DNA of 20,748 nucleotides from Chara braunii (GCA_003427395.1 BFEA01000041.1:3705127-3725874); one strand, 5' to 3'. Numbered from the stretch's first letter, positions 1-10,164 are shown. A program made the numbers and translations. Notes: generated from the letters alone by a model not told the origin.

Positions 1-64
<64 letters not shown>
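1..64 (+). repeat. (GA)n microsatellite inside the 5' LTR
   Basis: There are 32 uninterrupted GA units, continuing to the window edge. The same tract is in the 3' LTR (7895-7962, 34 units), so it was carried by the element and is not a host microsatellite. In plants GA tracts can be bound by BBR/BPC GAGA-binding proteins; a role here is only a possibility. Confidence 0.97.
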
Positions 65-67
<3 letters not shown>

Positions 68-414
68 GGATAAGGATGAGGATGTGAGGGCTCATACCTG
101 GTATCTGCTTTGGGCAACATTTTCATGTACTTTGGTGGCTGCTCACGTCAGCAGTTGCATTGGCAATTCATAGGCAGATAGTAGCTGAGTGGGGAGTAGT
201 CTGGGCGCCGAGCGCCAAGTAGGGGGAAGGGACTGGACTCTGATGTTAGTGATGACGAGAGTGAGCTCTCATTGACATTCGATTTCAGTGTTTGGATTCT
301 CCATTGGTGTAACATTGGTGCAATACTGCTTTCTCGTCACTGTGCACTTTCTGGCTTTCAATGTGATGGTGTAATCTGGATTCTGCCATCTCGCCTTTGC
401 TCATTTTCCTTGCA
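1..414 (+). repeat. 5' LTR, 5'-truncated by window edge
   Basis: This stretch matches 7895-8316 nearly base for base, apart from a 10-bp indel near position 106, a small indel in the GAT-rich stretch near 70-80, and about 12 substitutions. Its 3' end is ...cttgca at 414, giving the expected CA terminus, and the primer-binding site starts three bases later. Only the part from the GA tract onward is in the window; about 600 bp of U3 lies upstream of base 1. Confidence 0.9.
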
Positions 415-417
415 ATT

Positions 418-439
418 TGGTAACGGAGCTGGTTCGAAC
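418..439 (+). other. Primer-binding site (initiator tRNA-Met type, diverged)
   Basis: The site starts TGGTAACGGAGC three bases after the LTR end. The common plant initiator-Met site is TGGTATCAGAGC, so 10 of 12 positions agree. The following bases (TGGTTCGA) still resemble the antisense of the initiator tRNA T-arm, allowing a couple of single-base indels. This is where reverse transcription of the element would have been primed. Confidence 0.72.
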
Positions 440-1684
440 TGCGCGTTACTGATTCTTCGCAATAGCTGTCCGGTGCTTCGCATGAGGTGTGGGGCAGTGA
501 TAAGGCTTGGGCGTTGGACGATAGGCGGCCCAGGGTCGTGTGGGCGCGCTGGGAAGGCTATGTGGTGACATAGGGGTATACGCTGGATGATGAGAACACG
601 CCGATGTGGTATTTAAGCTGAGGTGGAACTGCATTTCGCTGTTTGTTGTGCTGAGGCAAAGACCGGTCATCATAAATGCACGTGAGGTTGCCGGTGAGAA
701 ATCTGTGGTTGGGGGCAGCATTATGAGGTGCATTGCTCTCTTCCTTATCTACCCTCTTCATTACTTCTTACCGAGAGGAAGTGAGTTCTGTTTTGAGAGT
801 CCTCTCAATGTGAGGTGTCGCGAACGCTCAACGTTGAGAGTCGACATTCTTCCTGGGCAGCAAGCTGGTGGGAGACGGGCGAAGCCTCTGAAGGGCCCTG
901 GACAAAGCGCTCGGGTCACGGTCACCATGCCAACCCACTGGGACTAGTACACGCATGCTTTGCCGCAAGTCCTTGGTTGTGCTTGTTGCGCATTACAGGC
1001 ATGCCAGCCCTTTAAGAGACGCTTACCAGACCGTCTATAAACATTTCTGGCGGGTTCTGGATTGAACCCTGACTATGATCGCCGTCATGTCTGCGACGTG
1101 AAATAATTCCTGAGGACCTTGGGGGCTGTCCTTAAACTGCCTCTTGATCAGCCAGATCAAACCGGAAGTAAGGCTCGTTGCATGCGAGGGTAAACAAAGT
1201 GCAAGGGCTGGCAGGCTTAGCATAGACTTGGGGCACAGGGGTGCGCTGGATTGCACACTTTCACACACGCTGCTCAACCAGATGCTCAGGACGTCGACAC
1301 AAGAGACAACTCAAGAGGGATACAAGGGGAGGGGGGATTCCGGCAACTGTTCACTGTGGAACTGATTAAATAAACTGTCATTCAACATGCATCTCCACAA
1401 GTAATCTATTTTCGATTATTTAGTTGTACGGACTTGGTGACGACTGACATATAGCTGCAGATAGGATAGACCATTCTTTGCTGCATTGCATTTTGTTTTA
1501 GAATCATCTAAAAAATAGTAAAAGTAGAAATAGAGTTACCTTTAGGACCTGACATTTTGCTGGTTACCACTTGACTACATTTCTCCAGGCTGACCGAAAT
1601 AGTTTACTATTATACTCGGTTGGGTGTCATGCTGAGGTAGGATTCATTGTGGATTCTAGTTTAGATCACACACCACTGTAGCTC
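440..1684 (+). other. Retroelement 5' leader, no gene recognised
   Basis: About 1.2 kb lies between the primer-binding site and the gag start. Short open frames on both strands here show no domain and I treat them as chance. Positions 794-842 are rich in short inverted repeats (gagagtcctctc, the palindrome ctcaacgttgag) and could fold, a common property of packaging leaders. AATAAA near 1368 is probably incidental. The strand near 1380-1680 becomes AT-rich just before gag. Confidence 0.6.
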
Positions 1685-3539
1685 ATGAGTGAAGCAGTTA
1701 GTAGTGAGGAGGAGCAACGGTTAGTGGAAGATCTTAGAGTTACCCGCAGAACTGCTCTCAGTCGATCGATCACTTTCCAAGAGTTAGGTCCAGGAGAGGA
1801 AAGGAGGCTGCGGAGGGAAACCAGGGAAAGGGTGGCATTAAGGAGGTCTCAGGTAGCAACAACTAGTGTTGAGGCCGCAATGGCTACCGCCTCTACCATG
1901 TCACGGGCCTTGTCCCACGCCTCTTCGTCAGGAGTTAGTCAGGGTGTTTCTCAGGGTCCCGTTAGTCAGTCTGTTGGTTCGCAAGTCAGCCAACAATCTC
2001 CTCTCGCACCAGAAGATTATGAGATCCTTCAGGCGAAAGCTCTTCATAATGAACTACAGCAGCAGTTGAGGGACGCAACAGAGAGAAGGCAAAGGGCGCT
2101 AATGAGAAAATCTAGACTAGGAACAAGGAGGCAGGAGTTAGGAAGGTTAGAAGCACTAGATGAGTCCTTCGATGCAGTCGCTACACCACTCACTACTATG
2201 TGTGGCAGAAATGCAGGTCATTCAACAGGAAGTGCTGGCCGAACTAGGGGCCGGCCAAAATCGACTTTTGGCTGCTCTGCAGGCTCCTCGTTCCATGATG
2301 AGGCAGCCTCAGTATTATGTAGCTCCCCCTTCAGTTGCGAGTCCCACAGTGACGCCGTCGCTGATAGGGCCCTCTTTCTCTCCTATGTTTGGCATCTCTC
2401 CTTCAGGTGGTTTAGCGGCAGTTAGTGGTCCGGTTCTCAGTTCTTCTCTCGTACCATCAACGACGGTGGCAGCTACAGCCACATCGTCAGGATATGCTCA
2501 GCTTAGCATGCAGCAACCTGTTTCAGTGGCTATACAACCACTGCAGCAATCACCACTATTCCAACCCATGCACTGGATGCCCAAAATTCCCTTGCTGAGT
2601 CCTAAACCTTTTTCTGGCGACAGGAAAAAGGACAAGGACCTGGACACCTGGGTGAGAATTGTGCCCACCTATGTGAGGCATACGCTCACAAGGCCAAAAC
2701 AGGAAGTTATGGTCGTTGCCTCCTTTCTAGAGGGTTCGGCAGCCCGATGGTTGAATGGTCTAGTTCAGCAACAAGGCTATGGTCAAAACTTCGATGTCTG
2801 GCCCCAAGCCCAAACATTAGAGGACTTCGTACGAACGGTGTACAACAGATGGCATGACCCTCAAGGGGCTCAGAAGGCCACCGACGCAATAAACAGTCTC
2901 GCTTCCAAACAGTACCAGACTGTGCCGGAAGTCAAAGACGCCATAGAATGTTTGATCAAGCTATGATCCGCAGGCACTCCTCACAGCTTATCTAAGATGT
3001 CTGCCCGCAGATGTCAAGAATAAGCTGGTAGACGAGGCCAACATCAATGTCCATAACTTCGCTAGTTTCAGCTAGAAAGCCTTAGATATAGAGGCTAAAC
3101 TTGGGACCGCTCATCCGGGTCAAACAGATGGTAGGAAAAAGAAACTTCCCCAAGATTGGAGGAAGAAGGGCAATCTCATGTTCGTCCACCTTGATGGTCA
3201 AGCGACTGAGATTGACGACTTCCCTGACTATGGGGAGGACACAGAGCAGGATGGGGCTAGCGAGACTTCGGATGGGGGAGTCGTAGCTTCAATCAAAGAA
3301 AAGGTTAGGGCGATGAAGGAACACCCGCATGGGTAAAACTTGGTTTAGATTACGAGGTGTGGAGGGACCGAGTTTTTAGGGGCACTTGTCTAAACTGTGG
3401 CAATTATGGCCATACGTCCATAACTTGTCGAGGCAAGAAGGTCACAATGAAGATAGCCTCTCCTACAATGATAGGCTTGTCTTCAAACCCTGGTGGTGCT
3501 TCTGCGAGCACTTTGCAGGGAAACACCTCGGGTCAGTAG
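1685..3539 (+). pseudogene. gag: gag, capsid domain plus CCHC nucleocapsid knuckle, broken
   Basis: The frame starts at ATG 1685, the first ATG of a 246-codon open frame. The N-terminus is highly charged (many Arg and Glu), followed by a Ser/Gln-rich stretch and a probable helix. At about 2205 the frame shifts; the next open segment (to 2966) holds a retrotransposon gag domain, with the block PFSGDRKKDKDLDTW and then a conserved LEGSAARWL. A further shift at about 2961 leads to the C-terminal half of the domain (YLRCLPADVKNKL), interrupted by a TAG at 3073. Another shift near 3331 restores the knuckle CLNCGNYGHTSITC (3387-3428), a perfect C-x2-C-x4-H-x4-C. The product would have packaged the element RNA. 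The three shifts and one stop make it non-functional. Confidence 0.85.
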
Positions 3540-4243
3540 GAGTGTTAGCCGCTCTTACTCGTGCTGAAGTGGTAACGTTGCCTTCACCACTTCAGGCGTT
3601 GGCCAAGGCTATTGACCCATTTATCGCCCCGCATACACATCCAGACCACCGATGCTCTGTTCGAGAGATATGTCTGAGTCCTTACAAGAGTTACAAACTG
3701 AGTGGTCAGGAAAGGACCCCAGAGACTTTTGGGCGATGATTAGCAAAGGTCCTAGGGGTGAACATTTTGTGGTAGAGGTTGATGTAGGTGGCCGCAAAGT
3801 GGGCGCCTTCGCAGACATAGGCTCTACGTGGAACTTCATCAGTCGTGCTTGTGTGGACAGACTGCGCTTAGGGGACCAAGTGCAGCGGCTGAGCAGATCT
3901 GTAGCATCTACGCTAGCCAACAAGCACAGTATGGTTGTCCAAGACTATGTCAAGGACGTAGTTTGTACCTTCTCCTATGGAGGGAGGGGAAATGAGACAC
4001 AAAATCTCATTCCTTCTCAGCGACGAACTGTCGTTCGATATGCTACTAGGCATGTACTACCTCGAGGTTGCTCAACCTCAATTCGATTGGGATAGGAACG
4101 TGATGATCCACAAGTTGCCTAATGGAAGAACCGTTGGACTGCAGAAGTTCAAAGCTACCAGTCTAGTGGAGAACTATGGTTGCATGTGTGCATCTTCTTT
4201 CTATAACTATATAAACAAAATTGCGAGGAGGGCATGTACCTAG
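3540..4243 (+). pseudogene. Retropepsin-like aspartic protease, broken, active-site changed
   Basis: The segment open from about 3650 reads VEVDVGGRKVGAFADIGSTW and continues into NFISRACVDRL, the retropepsin flap and active-site pattern usually read as D-T/S-G-S/A. Here the triad is D-I-G: codons gac-ata-ggc at 3814-3822. A single C-to-T change from aca would explain Ile. Near 3980 the frame shifts; the C-terminal part then reads SFDMLLGMYYLE, the usual hydrophobic-LG-M-x-W/Y-L motif. The protease would cut the Gag-Pol polyprotein. It lies between the knuckle and RT as expected for Ty3/gypsy. Frame changes near 3530, 3650, 3980 and 4240 break it. Confidence 0.8.
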
Positions 4244-5682
4244 TCTTTGTCTCTGAGACAGGGGAGGCAATAAAATCACCCCTAGAGGAAGAAGCAGTCG
4301 TTGCTCAGTATTTAGACCTTTTTTAGGAGCCCAGTGGTGTGGTGGAAAGGGAGGTGGTCCATGCGATAGAAGTTATCCCCGGTAGCAAAGTACCTAGAGG
4401 ACGGATCTATAGGATGTCTCCTGCAGAGTTGGATGAGATCCGCTGGCAGCTCAAAGAGCTCATAGAGAAGGGATGGATCCGGCCTAGTACCACCCCTTAT
4501 GGTGCACCAGTCCTATTCGTTCCTAAAAAGGGAGGTACCCTAAGGATGTGCATTGACTATAGGGGCCTCAATGCCATCACCGTTAAGAACGCGGAGACCC
4601 TACCCCGCATCGACGACCTCTTGGATAGAGTGCAGGGATGTCGTTACTTTACAAAGGTAGATCTGAAGTCCGGATACCATCAAATTGCCATTAGAATTGA
4701 GGATCAACACAAAACCGCATTCCAGACCAGGTACGGCCTGTACGAGTTTGTGGTGATGCCCTTTGGTCTATGCAATGCACCTGGGATATTCGAGCACGCA
4801 ATGAATCGGATCTTTCATGATTACTTAGACAATTTTATCGTTGTGTATCTTAACGATATCCATTAGTAAGACTGTAGAGGAGCAAGTTGAGCACGTGAAA
4901 ATAGTGCTAGGTCTCCTAAGGCAGCACCAGTACAAGGTCAACTTGGAGAAATGCGAGTTCAGTCGCACAAAGATCTTGTACCTGGGTCATGAGATTTTCG
5001 CGGATGGGTTGAGGCCAGACGATGCCAAAGTGGTCAGCACACGTGACTGGCACAAACCTCAGATTGTTACTGAGGTCCGATCATTTTTGGGGATGACGGG
5101 TTACTTCGGCCGTTTGTCAAAAACAATAGTTTTGTAGCTTCCCCATTAACCGACCTAACCCGCCTTGACACCCCTTGGGAGTGGACCAAAGAGTGTGAAG
5201 CAAGCTTCAAGAAATTGAAGTATGCCCTGACACACTATGAAGTCCTCAAACTTCTGGATCATGAGCAACCCTTTATAGTGACCACAAACGCCACCCAATA
5301 TGGCATAGGTGCGGTCCTTGCGCAAAAGGAAGGGACAAAGTTGAGGCCCATCGAGTACATTAGCAAAAAGATGCCATCTAAAAAACTAGCTAAGTCCACG
5401 TCTGAGCGAGAGCTCTATGCCCTCTATAGAGCGCTAGTTCATTGGAGGCACTACCTCCTTGGGAGATTTTTCTATTTAAGATCTAACCATGAGGCCTTGC
5501 GCTGGATCAAGACACATCATGTACTCTGTGACGCCTTGAAAAGGTGGATTGAAGTCATAGACATGTATGACTTCAAACTTGACCCTCTAAAGGGAGAATA
5601 CAATAAGGTGGTTGATGCATTATCACGAAGACATATTATTTGGCTAATAACCGAGTTTGGTATATTTGACGATGTAACTTGA
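4234..5682 (+). pseudogene. pol: Reverse transcriptase and RNase H, broken
   Basis: RT motifs run in order: [45 protein letters not shown] (first catalytic Asp intact), [13 protein letters not shown], then VVYLNDI. The last should be Y-L-D-D; codon 4852-4854 is aac, giving Asn for the first Asp. An in-frame TAG lies at 4324. The frame shifts near 4862 and 5105, with the thumb/connection (LGHEIFADGL, FLGMTGYFGR) between. RNase H follows: FIVTTNATQYGIGAVLAQ, where the first catalytic Asp is Asn (5287-5289); Glu in STSEREL is present; RSNHEALRW has Asn where most family members have Asp (5485-5487); VVDALSRR is kept. It would copy RNA to DNA and degrade the template. The changes predict inactivity. 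Confidence 0.9.
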
Positions 5683-7191
5683 TCCTTGGTGGAAGCCTAT
5701 CAAGAGGACGCAGTTATGTCAGAAATCATCCGTAAGTTAGAAGTGAAGGATAAAGTAACTTCTGACGAATTTACGGTGGTCAATGGCTTGTTGTTCCTTG
5801 AGAAGGCTGGGAATAAAAGATTGTGGGTACCCGATAGAGAGTCTTTGCATAGTTTGTTTTTAGGCGAGTGTCATGACACAACTGGTCATTTCGGCTAGAG
5901 GAAGACTCCAACTAATCTAGTATAGAGATTTTGTTGGCCTTCTATGATGAAAGATGTAAAAAGATATGTTGAAACTTGTCGGGTTTGCCAACGGGACAAA
6001 CCTAGGACTCAGGCCCCGCTTGGGCCCATCAAGCCCTTGCCAAGCCTCGAAGGTCCCGGTCAAAGTGTGTCCATGGACTTCATGGATACCCTGGTGACCA
6101 GCAAGAACGGTAAAAGACACATCTTCGTCATAGTAGACCGATTTACCAAGTATGCTAGACTAATCGCCATGCCAAAAAAAACAAAAACTGACTATGTTAT
6201 CAAATTGTTCTTGGATAATTCGGTACAGGACTTTGGGTTGCCCAAGTCCATCATCAGTGACAGGGACGTTTGTTTCACCAGCGAACTGTGGCAAAGGACA
6301 GCTCAACAGATGCGCACCCGACTGCAAATGACATCAGGGAATCACCCTGAGTCAAATGGCCAGGCGGAACAGATGAACCGAGTAGTGCAGCACCTGCTTC
6401 GGCATTACATAAAGCCAAGCCAAGATGACTGGGACGAGAAGTTACCTCTCGTCGCCAGCCTGTACAACAACGCTGTACACAACACTATTGGCATGACTCC
6501 CAACCAACTGCATCTTGGTTGGAAGCCCAGATCTGCCCTTGATTTCCTAAGGCCTGAGAATCAGTCAACTGCAACACCTGGCAGCGTAGAATTTGCTATC
6601 AAGTATGAGCGGATGCTGCAGCAGGCCGTTGAACACATTAGGAAGTCTCGGGATGCTATGATTGCATCTGAGAACAAACACAGACGGCCTTCTAACTTTC
6701 AGGTAGGGGACAGAGTGTGGGTTAAATCATCTGAACTAGGTCAGGAGTTGGGAATCTTCTGAAAACTAATGCCGCAGTATTTTGGTCCCTCGAAGTTCCT
6801 AGACATAGTGGGGGATCAAATAGATGGACCTTCCTACGTCATTCACATCCTTGCTCACTTATGCACACACCCAATCTTTCACGACTCAAAGCTGGCACCT
6901 TTCGCAGAGAGTGCACAGTTTCCTTCCATACGGTCAATGCTACCCCCAACCATGGATAGCCAAGTCGACATCAACGAGATCGTCGAACATCGGGTGATGC
7001 CAGTGCCTAAACCTCCCGGCAGAGGCCGACCTCCAAAGCCAAGGATGCAGTACCATGTCAGATTCATACACCATACTGATCCAAGTGAAGATCGGTGGTT
7101 CACCAGAGAAGAGCTTCAACAAACAGCTCCCCAAGTGATTGCGGGCTACGAAAAAGGACTCAAGGGAAAGATGCCTGCNCTCCCCAAGTGA
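5683..7191 (+). pseudogene. int: DDE integrase with C-terminal chromodomain, stop-interrupted
   Basis: This stays in one frame with RNase H but has stops at 5680 (TGA), 5896 and 5923 (both TAG) and 6760 (TGA). The zinc-binding HHCC is visible: His at 5872 and 5887, Cys at 5977 and 5986. The catalytic triad is intact: Asp 6076, Asp 6259, Glu 6367, with 35 residues between the last two. The C-terminal part has the FQVGDRVWVK barrel, then YFGP and HDSKLAPF, typical of Ty3/gypsy. From about 6964 comes a chromodomain: NEIVEHR, then YHVRF, then EDRWFTREEL. A GRGRPPKPR patch lies between the first two strands. The chromodomain would direct insertion to marked chromatin. The end is affected by the N at 7179: joined across the duplicate, the frame would stop soon after KMP. 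Confidence 0.92.
7018..7044 (+). other. AT-hook-like patch inside the chromodomain
   Basis: These codons give GRGRPPKPR, which has the G-R-P core with flanking basic and proline residues of an AT-hook (minor-groove binding). It sits in the loop between EIVEHR and YHVRF of the chromodomain. The match to the AT-hook is by motif only. Confidence 0.5.
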
Positions 7192-7231
7192 TTGCGGGCT
7201 ACGAAAAAGGACTCAAGGGAAAGATGCCTGC
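7127..7231 (+). repeat. 52-bp identical duplication flanking a single N
   Basis: Positions 7127-7178 and 7180-7231 are identical over 52 bases, separated only by the ambiguous base at 7179. Removing one copy lets the integrase frame reach a natural TAA. This is what an unmerged overlap between two contig ends looks like; a true tandem duplication is less likely. Confidence 0.85.
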
Positions 7232-7264
7232 AGATTAAGGAACTTCTCGGAGGACTATCGAAGT

Positions 7265-7278
7265 AAAGGAGGAGGGAA
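7265..7278 (+). other. Polypurine tract (plus-strand primer)
   Basis: The tract aaaggaggagggaa directly precedes TGCGAGG, the inferred 3' LTR start. Ty3/gypsy elements prime plus-strand synthesis from such a purine run next to U3. The LTR start TGC and end GCA are complementary, which supports this boundary. Confidence 0.75.
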
Positions 7279-7641
7279 TGCGAGGATAAGGCTCCTCGGC
7301 AGGCCTAAGGGGGCCTTGATGCAAGTGTGTCCGGCCTAAGTGAAGGCGGGCCTAACAAATCACGAGAGGCCCAACGCTGTCAATTTCGTATTTGGGGTTC
7401 AGGCAGTTGTGTCACGTCAGTTGGTTGAGGGAACCCAAGACCCGAGCAGCAAATACTTTCCATGGCCTCCTGGGCCTTTTCTGAAATGCAGGCCCTGGGC
7501 AAGATTCGCAGCAACATACACCGACAGTTGGGAGGCAAAACTGAACGAGGCCCAGCAGCTGCAGCAGAGGCCCAGCCACCTGGGGCCTACTGGAAGCTTC
7601 TGGGCGCAGGCCCAGCCCAGCCAGGCCACAGGCCAGGCCAG

Positions 7642-7664
7642 ACTCTTTCCATATAGGAAAGAGT
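7642..7664 (+). promoter_or_regulatory. Palindrome with TATA-like centre in the LTR U3
   Basis: Arms actctttcc and ggaaagagt (9 bp, perfect) enclose atata. A TATA-like core in U3, downstream of a cluster of TGGGCY motifs, makes this a candidate LTR promoter. No transcription start can be read from sequence, so this is a suggestion. Confidence 0.35.
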
Positions 7665-7892
7665 ACGCTGCCTGGTGGCTCATTCAGGCACTTGCCAGTT
7701 TGCGGCAGCGCTGCTGGAGGGGACGCTCGCGTGCTGCTCCTAGCGCTAGGGGCAAGGTGCTGTGCACGTGCGGTCGTGTGGGAGGAAGGGCGCAGCTGAG
7801 GGCAGCACCATAGCCCAGGTTCCATAGTTGGCTGGGCTTAGACATACAGCGAGGCGCATGGGTGGTCTTCGGGTGTACAGAGGGAAGACAAG

Positions 7893-7894
<2 letters not shown>

Positions 7895-7962
<68 letters not shown>
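7895..7962 (+). repeat. (GA)34 microsatellite inside the 3' LTR
   Basis: The tract is uninterrupted, two units longer than the visible part of its counterpart at 1-64. It gives a long purine/pyrimidine asymmetric tract in both LTRs. Confidence 0.97.
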
Positions 7963-7965
<3 letters not shown>

Positions 7966-8316
7966 GGATGATGATGTGAGGGCTCATACCTGGTATTGGC
8001 GATGATCTGCTTTGGGCGACATCTTCATGTACTTCGGTGGCTGCTGACGTCAACAGTTGCATTGTCAATTCATAGGCAGATAGTAGCTGAGTGGGGAGTA
8101 GTCTGGGCGCCGAGCGCCAAGTAGTGGGAAGGGACTGGACTCTGATGTTAGTGATGACGAGAGTGAGCTCTCATTGACATTTGATTTCAGTGTTTGGATT
8201 CTCCATTGGTGTAACATTGGTGCAATACTGCTTTCTGGTCACTGTGCACTTTCTGGCTTTCAATGTGATGGTGTAACCTGAATTCTGGCATCTCGCCTTT
8301 GCTCATTTTCCTTGCA

Positions 8317-8965
8317 TCTCCTACTTTAGCAATCTGGTATGGTTGTATTTTTTTTCTTAATTTTATTCTCATCACGAATCCCTAACTCTATAATATTCCT
8401 TAATTTTACTGGAAACTTCTCTAAATTTGCAATTTTAAATCTGAAAATACTCTCTATTCATTAGATACAAATCATCAATCATCATCAATCATCATTCTAA
8501 TCATCATCCCAATTACCAACCTAATCACCAACTAAGTTGAACTAATTAATTTGGTAATTTTCTACTAATATTCTTATATATTCACAACTCTCAGTTTCCT
8601 TCTTTTCGTTTTCCCTTAATTTGCTCAATTAGACTTTTTCCAAAGGAATTGTTTCAGTAGAATCAATACCTAAATTCCTAGTTTATTAAATCCTAAATCC
8701 GATGATCTCAATCGCAATCTTCAACTACATAATTGGTATTAAATTACATAAGTGTATTCAAAATTTCTATCCGGTCTTTGTCATTGATCTTTAACTTATT
8801 TTTCAATTTCATAGCCTTAGATTTTTAATCTCATTTTTCAGAAATCTGACTTCCTAAATTCCTAAATTCCTAATTTCTCATTCATAATTTTCTTCATTAT
8901 CGTTTTTCTTTCCTGATTGATAATGATTCTCCCTTCTATGTGTCAATTCAATTATTTTTCATAGC
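8317..8965. other. AT-rich spacer, no gene seen
   Basis: Composition drops sharply to AT-rich directly after the LTR end. It holds short direct repeats such as atcatcaatcatcatcaatc near 8470-8510 and cctaaattcctaaattcct near 8860. No open frame, RNA gene or repeat boundary is recognisable. It is likely the DNA into which the retroelement inserted. Confidence 0.6.
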
Positions 8966-10053
8966 TTGATCAGTTGGTGTTGAGGGGGAGAGCTAGCTAC
9001 ACTCCGCAGGGACTTCACAAGGCGGGAAGTGAATGTCCTGGAGGGGGTAGGAGCAGATTTTGGGGGATGCTCTGTTCTGGGCCTGGGGGCGATGAGGGGG
9101 TTGGGCTTGCATCATATCCCAGTGGTGGCAGATAGGGGCAAGGGTGTGGCAGAGGCAGACTTTGGGCAGGAACTGGATGCCTTTGTGGGGGCCGGGTGGG
9201 GAATGCGACTATCCAATGCTGGGGCCAAAGAGGAGGGTTTGTATTTAGGACAGTTCTTTTTCAGCAGGGGCAGCAGAGGGACAGGGTGGGAAGGAGAGAA
9301 GGGGGAGAGGGGGGGGGAGGGATTTCTACAGCTTTCTATAATCTTTCATTTCTTCTACATCCTTCATTAGCAATCTTTGTGCATCTTCTGATATCATATA
9401 CATGATTCCAGAGGCGGTAGAAGCGACGCCATTCAAAGCTGCAATGTTCAACAGCTCCTGGTTGGCCGATGCCGGAACGACGCTGGCCGGAGCTGGGACG
9501 TAGCCCTGTAACCTGTTTTTATAGCAGGAGTGTGATGCCTGGTAGAGAGATCACAGGATTTGTCGAAGGTTGAAGACAACCCTGTGGCTAATTTGGGGCG
9601 CCTGCCAAGACAACCGAAGGGGTCCAGTATAGTCTTGGTACTAGCAACACTCAGGGTACCTATGGCTGGTTTTGGTTAGGTTGATATTGCCTCTTGAACG
9701 TAGTGTTTGGTAGAGGGGAGGCTAGGAGTTTGCTCATGAAGTTCACAACATTTCATGGACTCTGCAGGATTCTACGGAAGCCAGATCCTGAATTTCAGGT
9801 GTCAGTATTGGCTTAGTTGTATTCAGATGTAGCTGTGCATGATTAGGGGTCTATAGCTTAGTCGCTGCCAGAACGACATCGACGCTGGCCAGTGTTGGGG
9901 CATTTGCCGTGTAACTTGTGTACGCAGGGGGCGTGAGGCCTTGTAGAGAGACCTGGGGATTCGCCGAGGGAGGAAGGCAACCCAGTGACCGACCGGGGAC
10001 TACTGCCAGGTTGACGATGGTCGGAGCTGAGGCGGATTGCGCTGCCCTGTAGC

Positions 10054-10164
10054 CTACCGTCTTCACCCGAATAGAACGCCCGGTCATTATAGCTGTATGT
10101 GGCACAACTTTCGGTCCAGATGCAGCGATAATGACCGGGCGTTCTATTCGGGTGAAGACGGTAG
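10054..10164. mobile_element. MITE copy 1, perfect 37-bp terminal inverted repeats
   Basis: The ends are CTACCGTCTTCACCCG... and its exact reverse complement; 10054-10090 pairs perfectly with 10128-10164 around a 37-base loop. It sits inside the left ~1.45-kb repeat: the related site in the right copy, at about 13054-13073 (read on the minus strand), runs through gccctgtaccCTAGcatg without it. That implies TA duplication inside a CTAG target, as in Tc1/mariner-type (Stowaway-like) MITEs. No coding capacity. Confidence 0.85.

Larger units (their letters stand above)
1..8316 (+). mobile_element. Ty3/gypsy chromovirus LTR retrotransposon, degenerate
   Basis: The element is bounded by two direct repeats (1-414 and the matching end of 7279-8316). 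Inside, in order, are a primer-binding site (418), gag with a CCHC knuckle, protease, RT, RNase H, integrase, a C-terminal chromodomain and a polypurine tract (7265-7278). RT-RNase H-integrase order defines Ty3/gypsy, and the chromodomain after integrase defines chromoviruses. The 5' LTR starts before the window, so the target-site duplication cannot be checked; the five bases after the 3' LTR are tctcc. Over about 345 comparable LTR positions I count about 12 substitutions plus two indels, roughly 96% identity. The coding region is broken by about nine frame changes and six stops, so this copy cannot make a full polyprotein. Confidence 0.93.
7279..8316 (+). repeat. 3' LTR, complete (about 1.04 kb)
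   Basis: It starts TGCGAGG after the polypurine tract and ends CTTGCA, giving short TG...CA terminal inverted repeats. The last ~420 bp match 1-414. The U3 part (7279-7890) is GC-rich, with three GGCCTAA motifs (7304-7355) and many TGGGCY/RGCCCA motifs up to about 7840. The GA tract at 7895 separates U3 from the downstream part. The start is inferred from polypurine tract and TG, since the 5' LTR start is outside the window. Confidence 0.8.

Noticed and set aside
1060-1078. B-box-like ggttcaatcc on the minus strand
   Set aside because: The T-stem does not pair and no tRNA body lies upstream on that strand.
2226-2262. AT-hook-like TRGRPKS in an open frame of the gag region
   Set aside because: It is in the frame after the shift point; the gag continuation is in another frame, so this peptide is a shadow.
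3621-3923. Minus-strand 100-codon frame opposite the protease
   Set aside because: No domain, and the plus strand holds a clear protease here, so it is a shadow.
1-8316. Ty1/copia or endogenous pararetrovirus instead of Ty3/gypsy
   Set aside because: Integrase follows RNase H and a chromodomain follows integrase, and both LTRs with primer site and polypurine tract are present.
9029-9370. 113-codon Gly-rich open frame as a gene
   Set aside because: It lies in purine-rich DNA of a repeat, has no domain, and the related copies do not obviously keep the frame.
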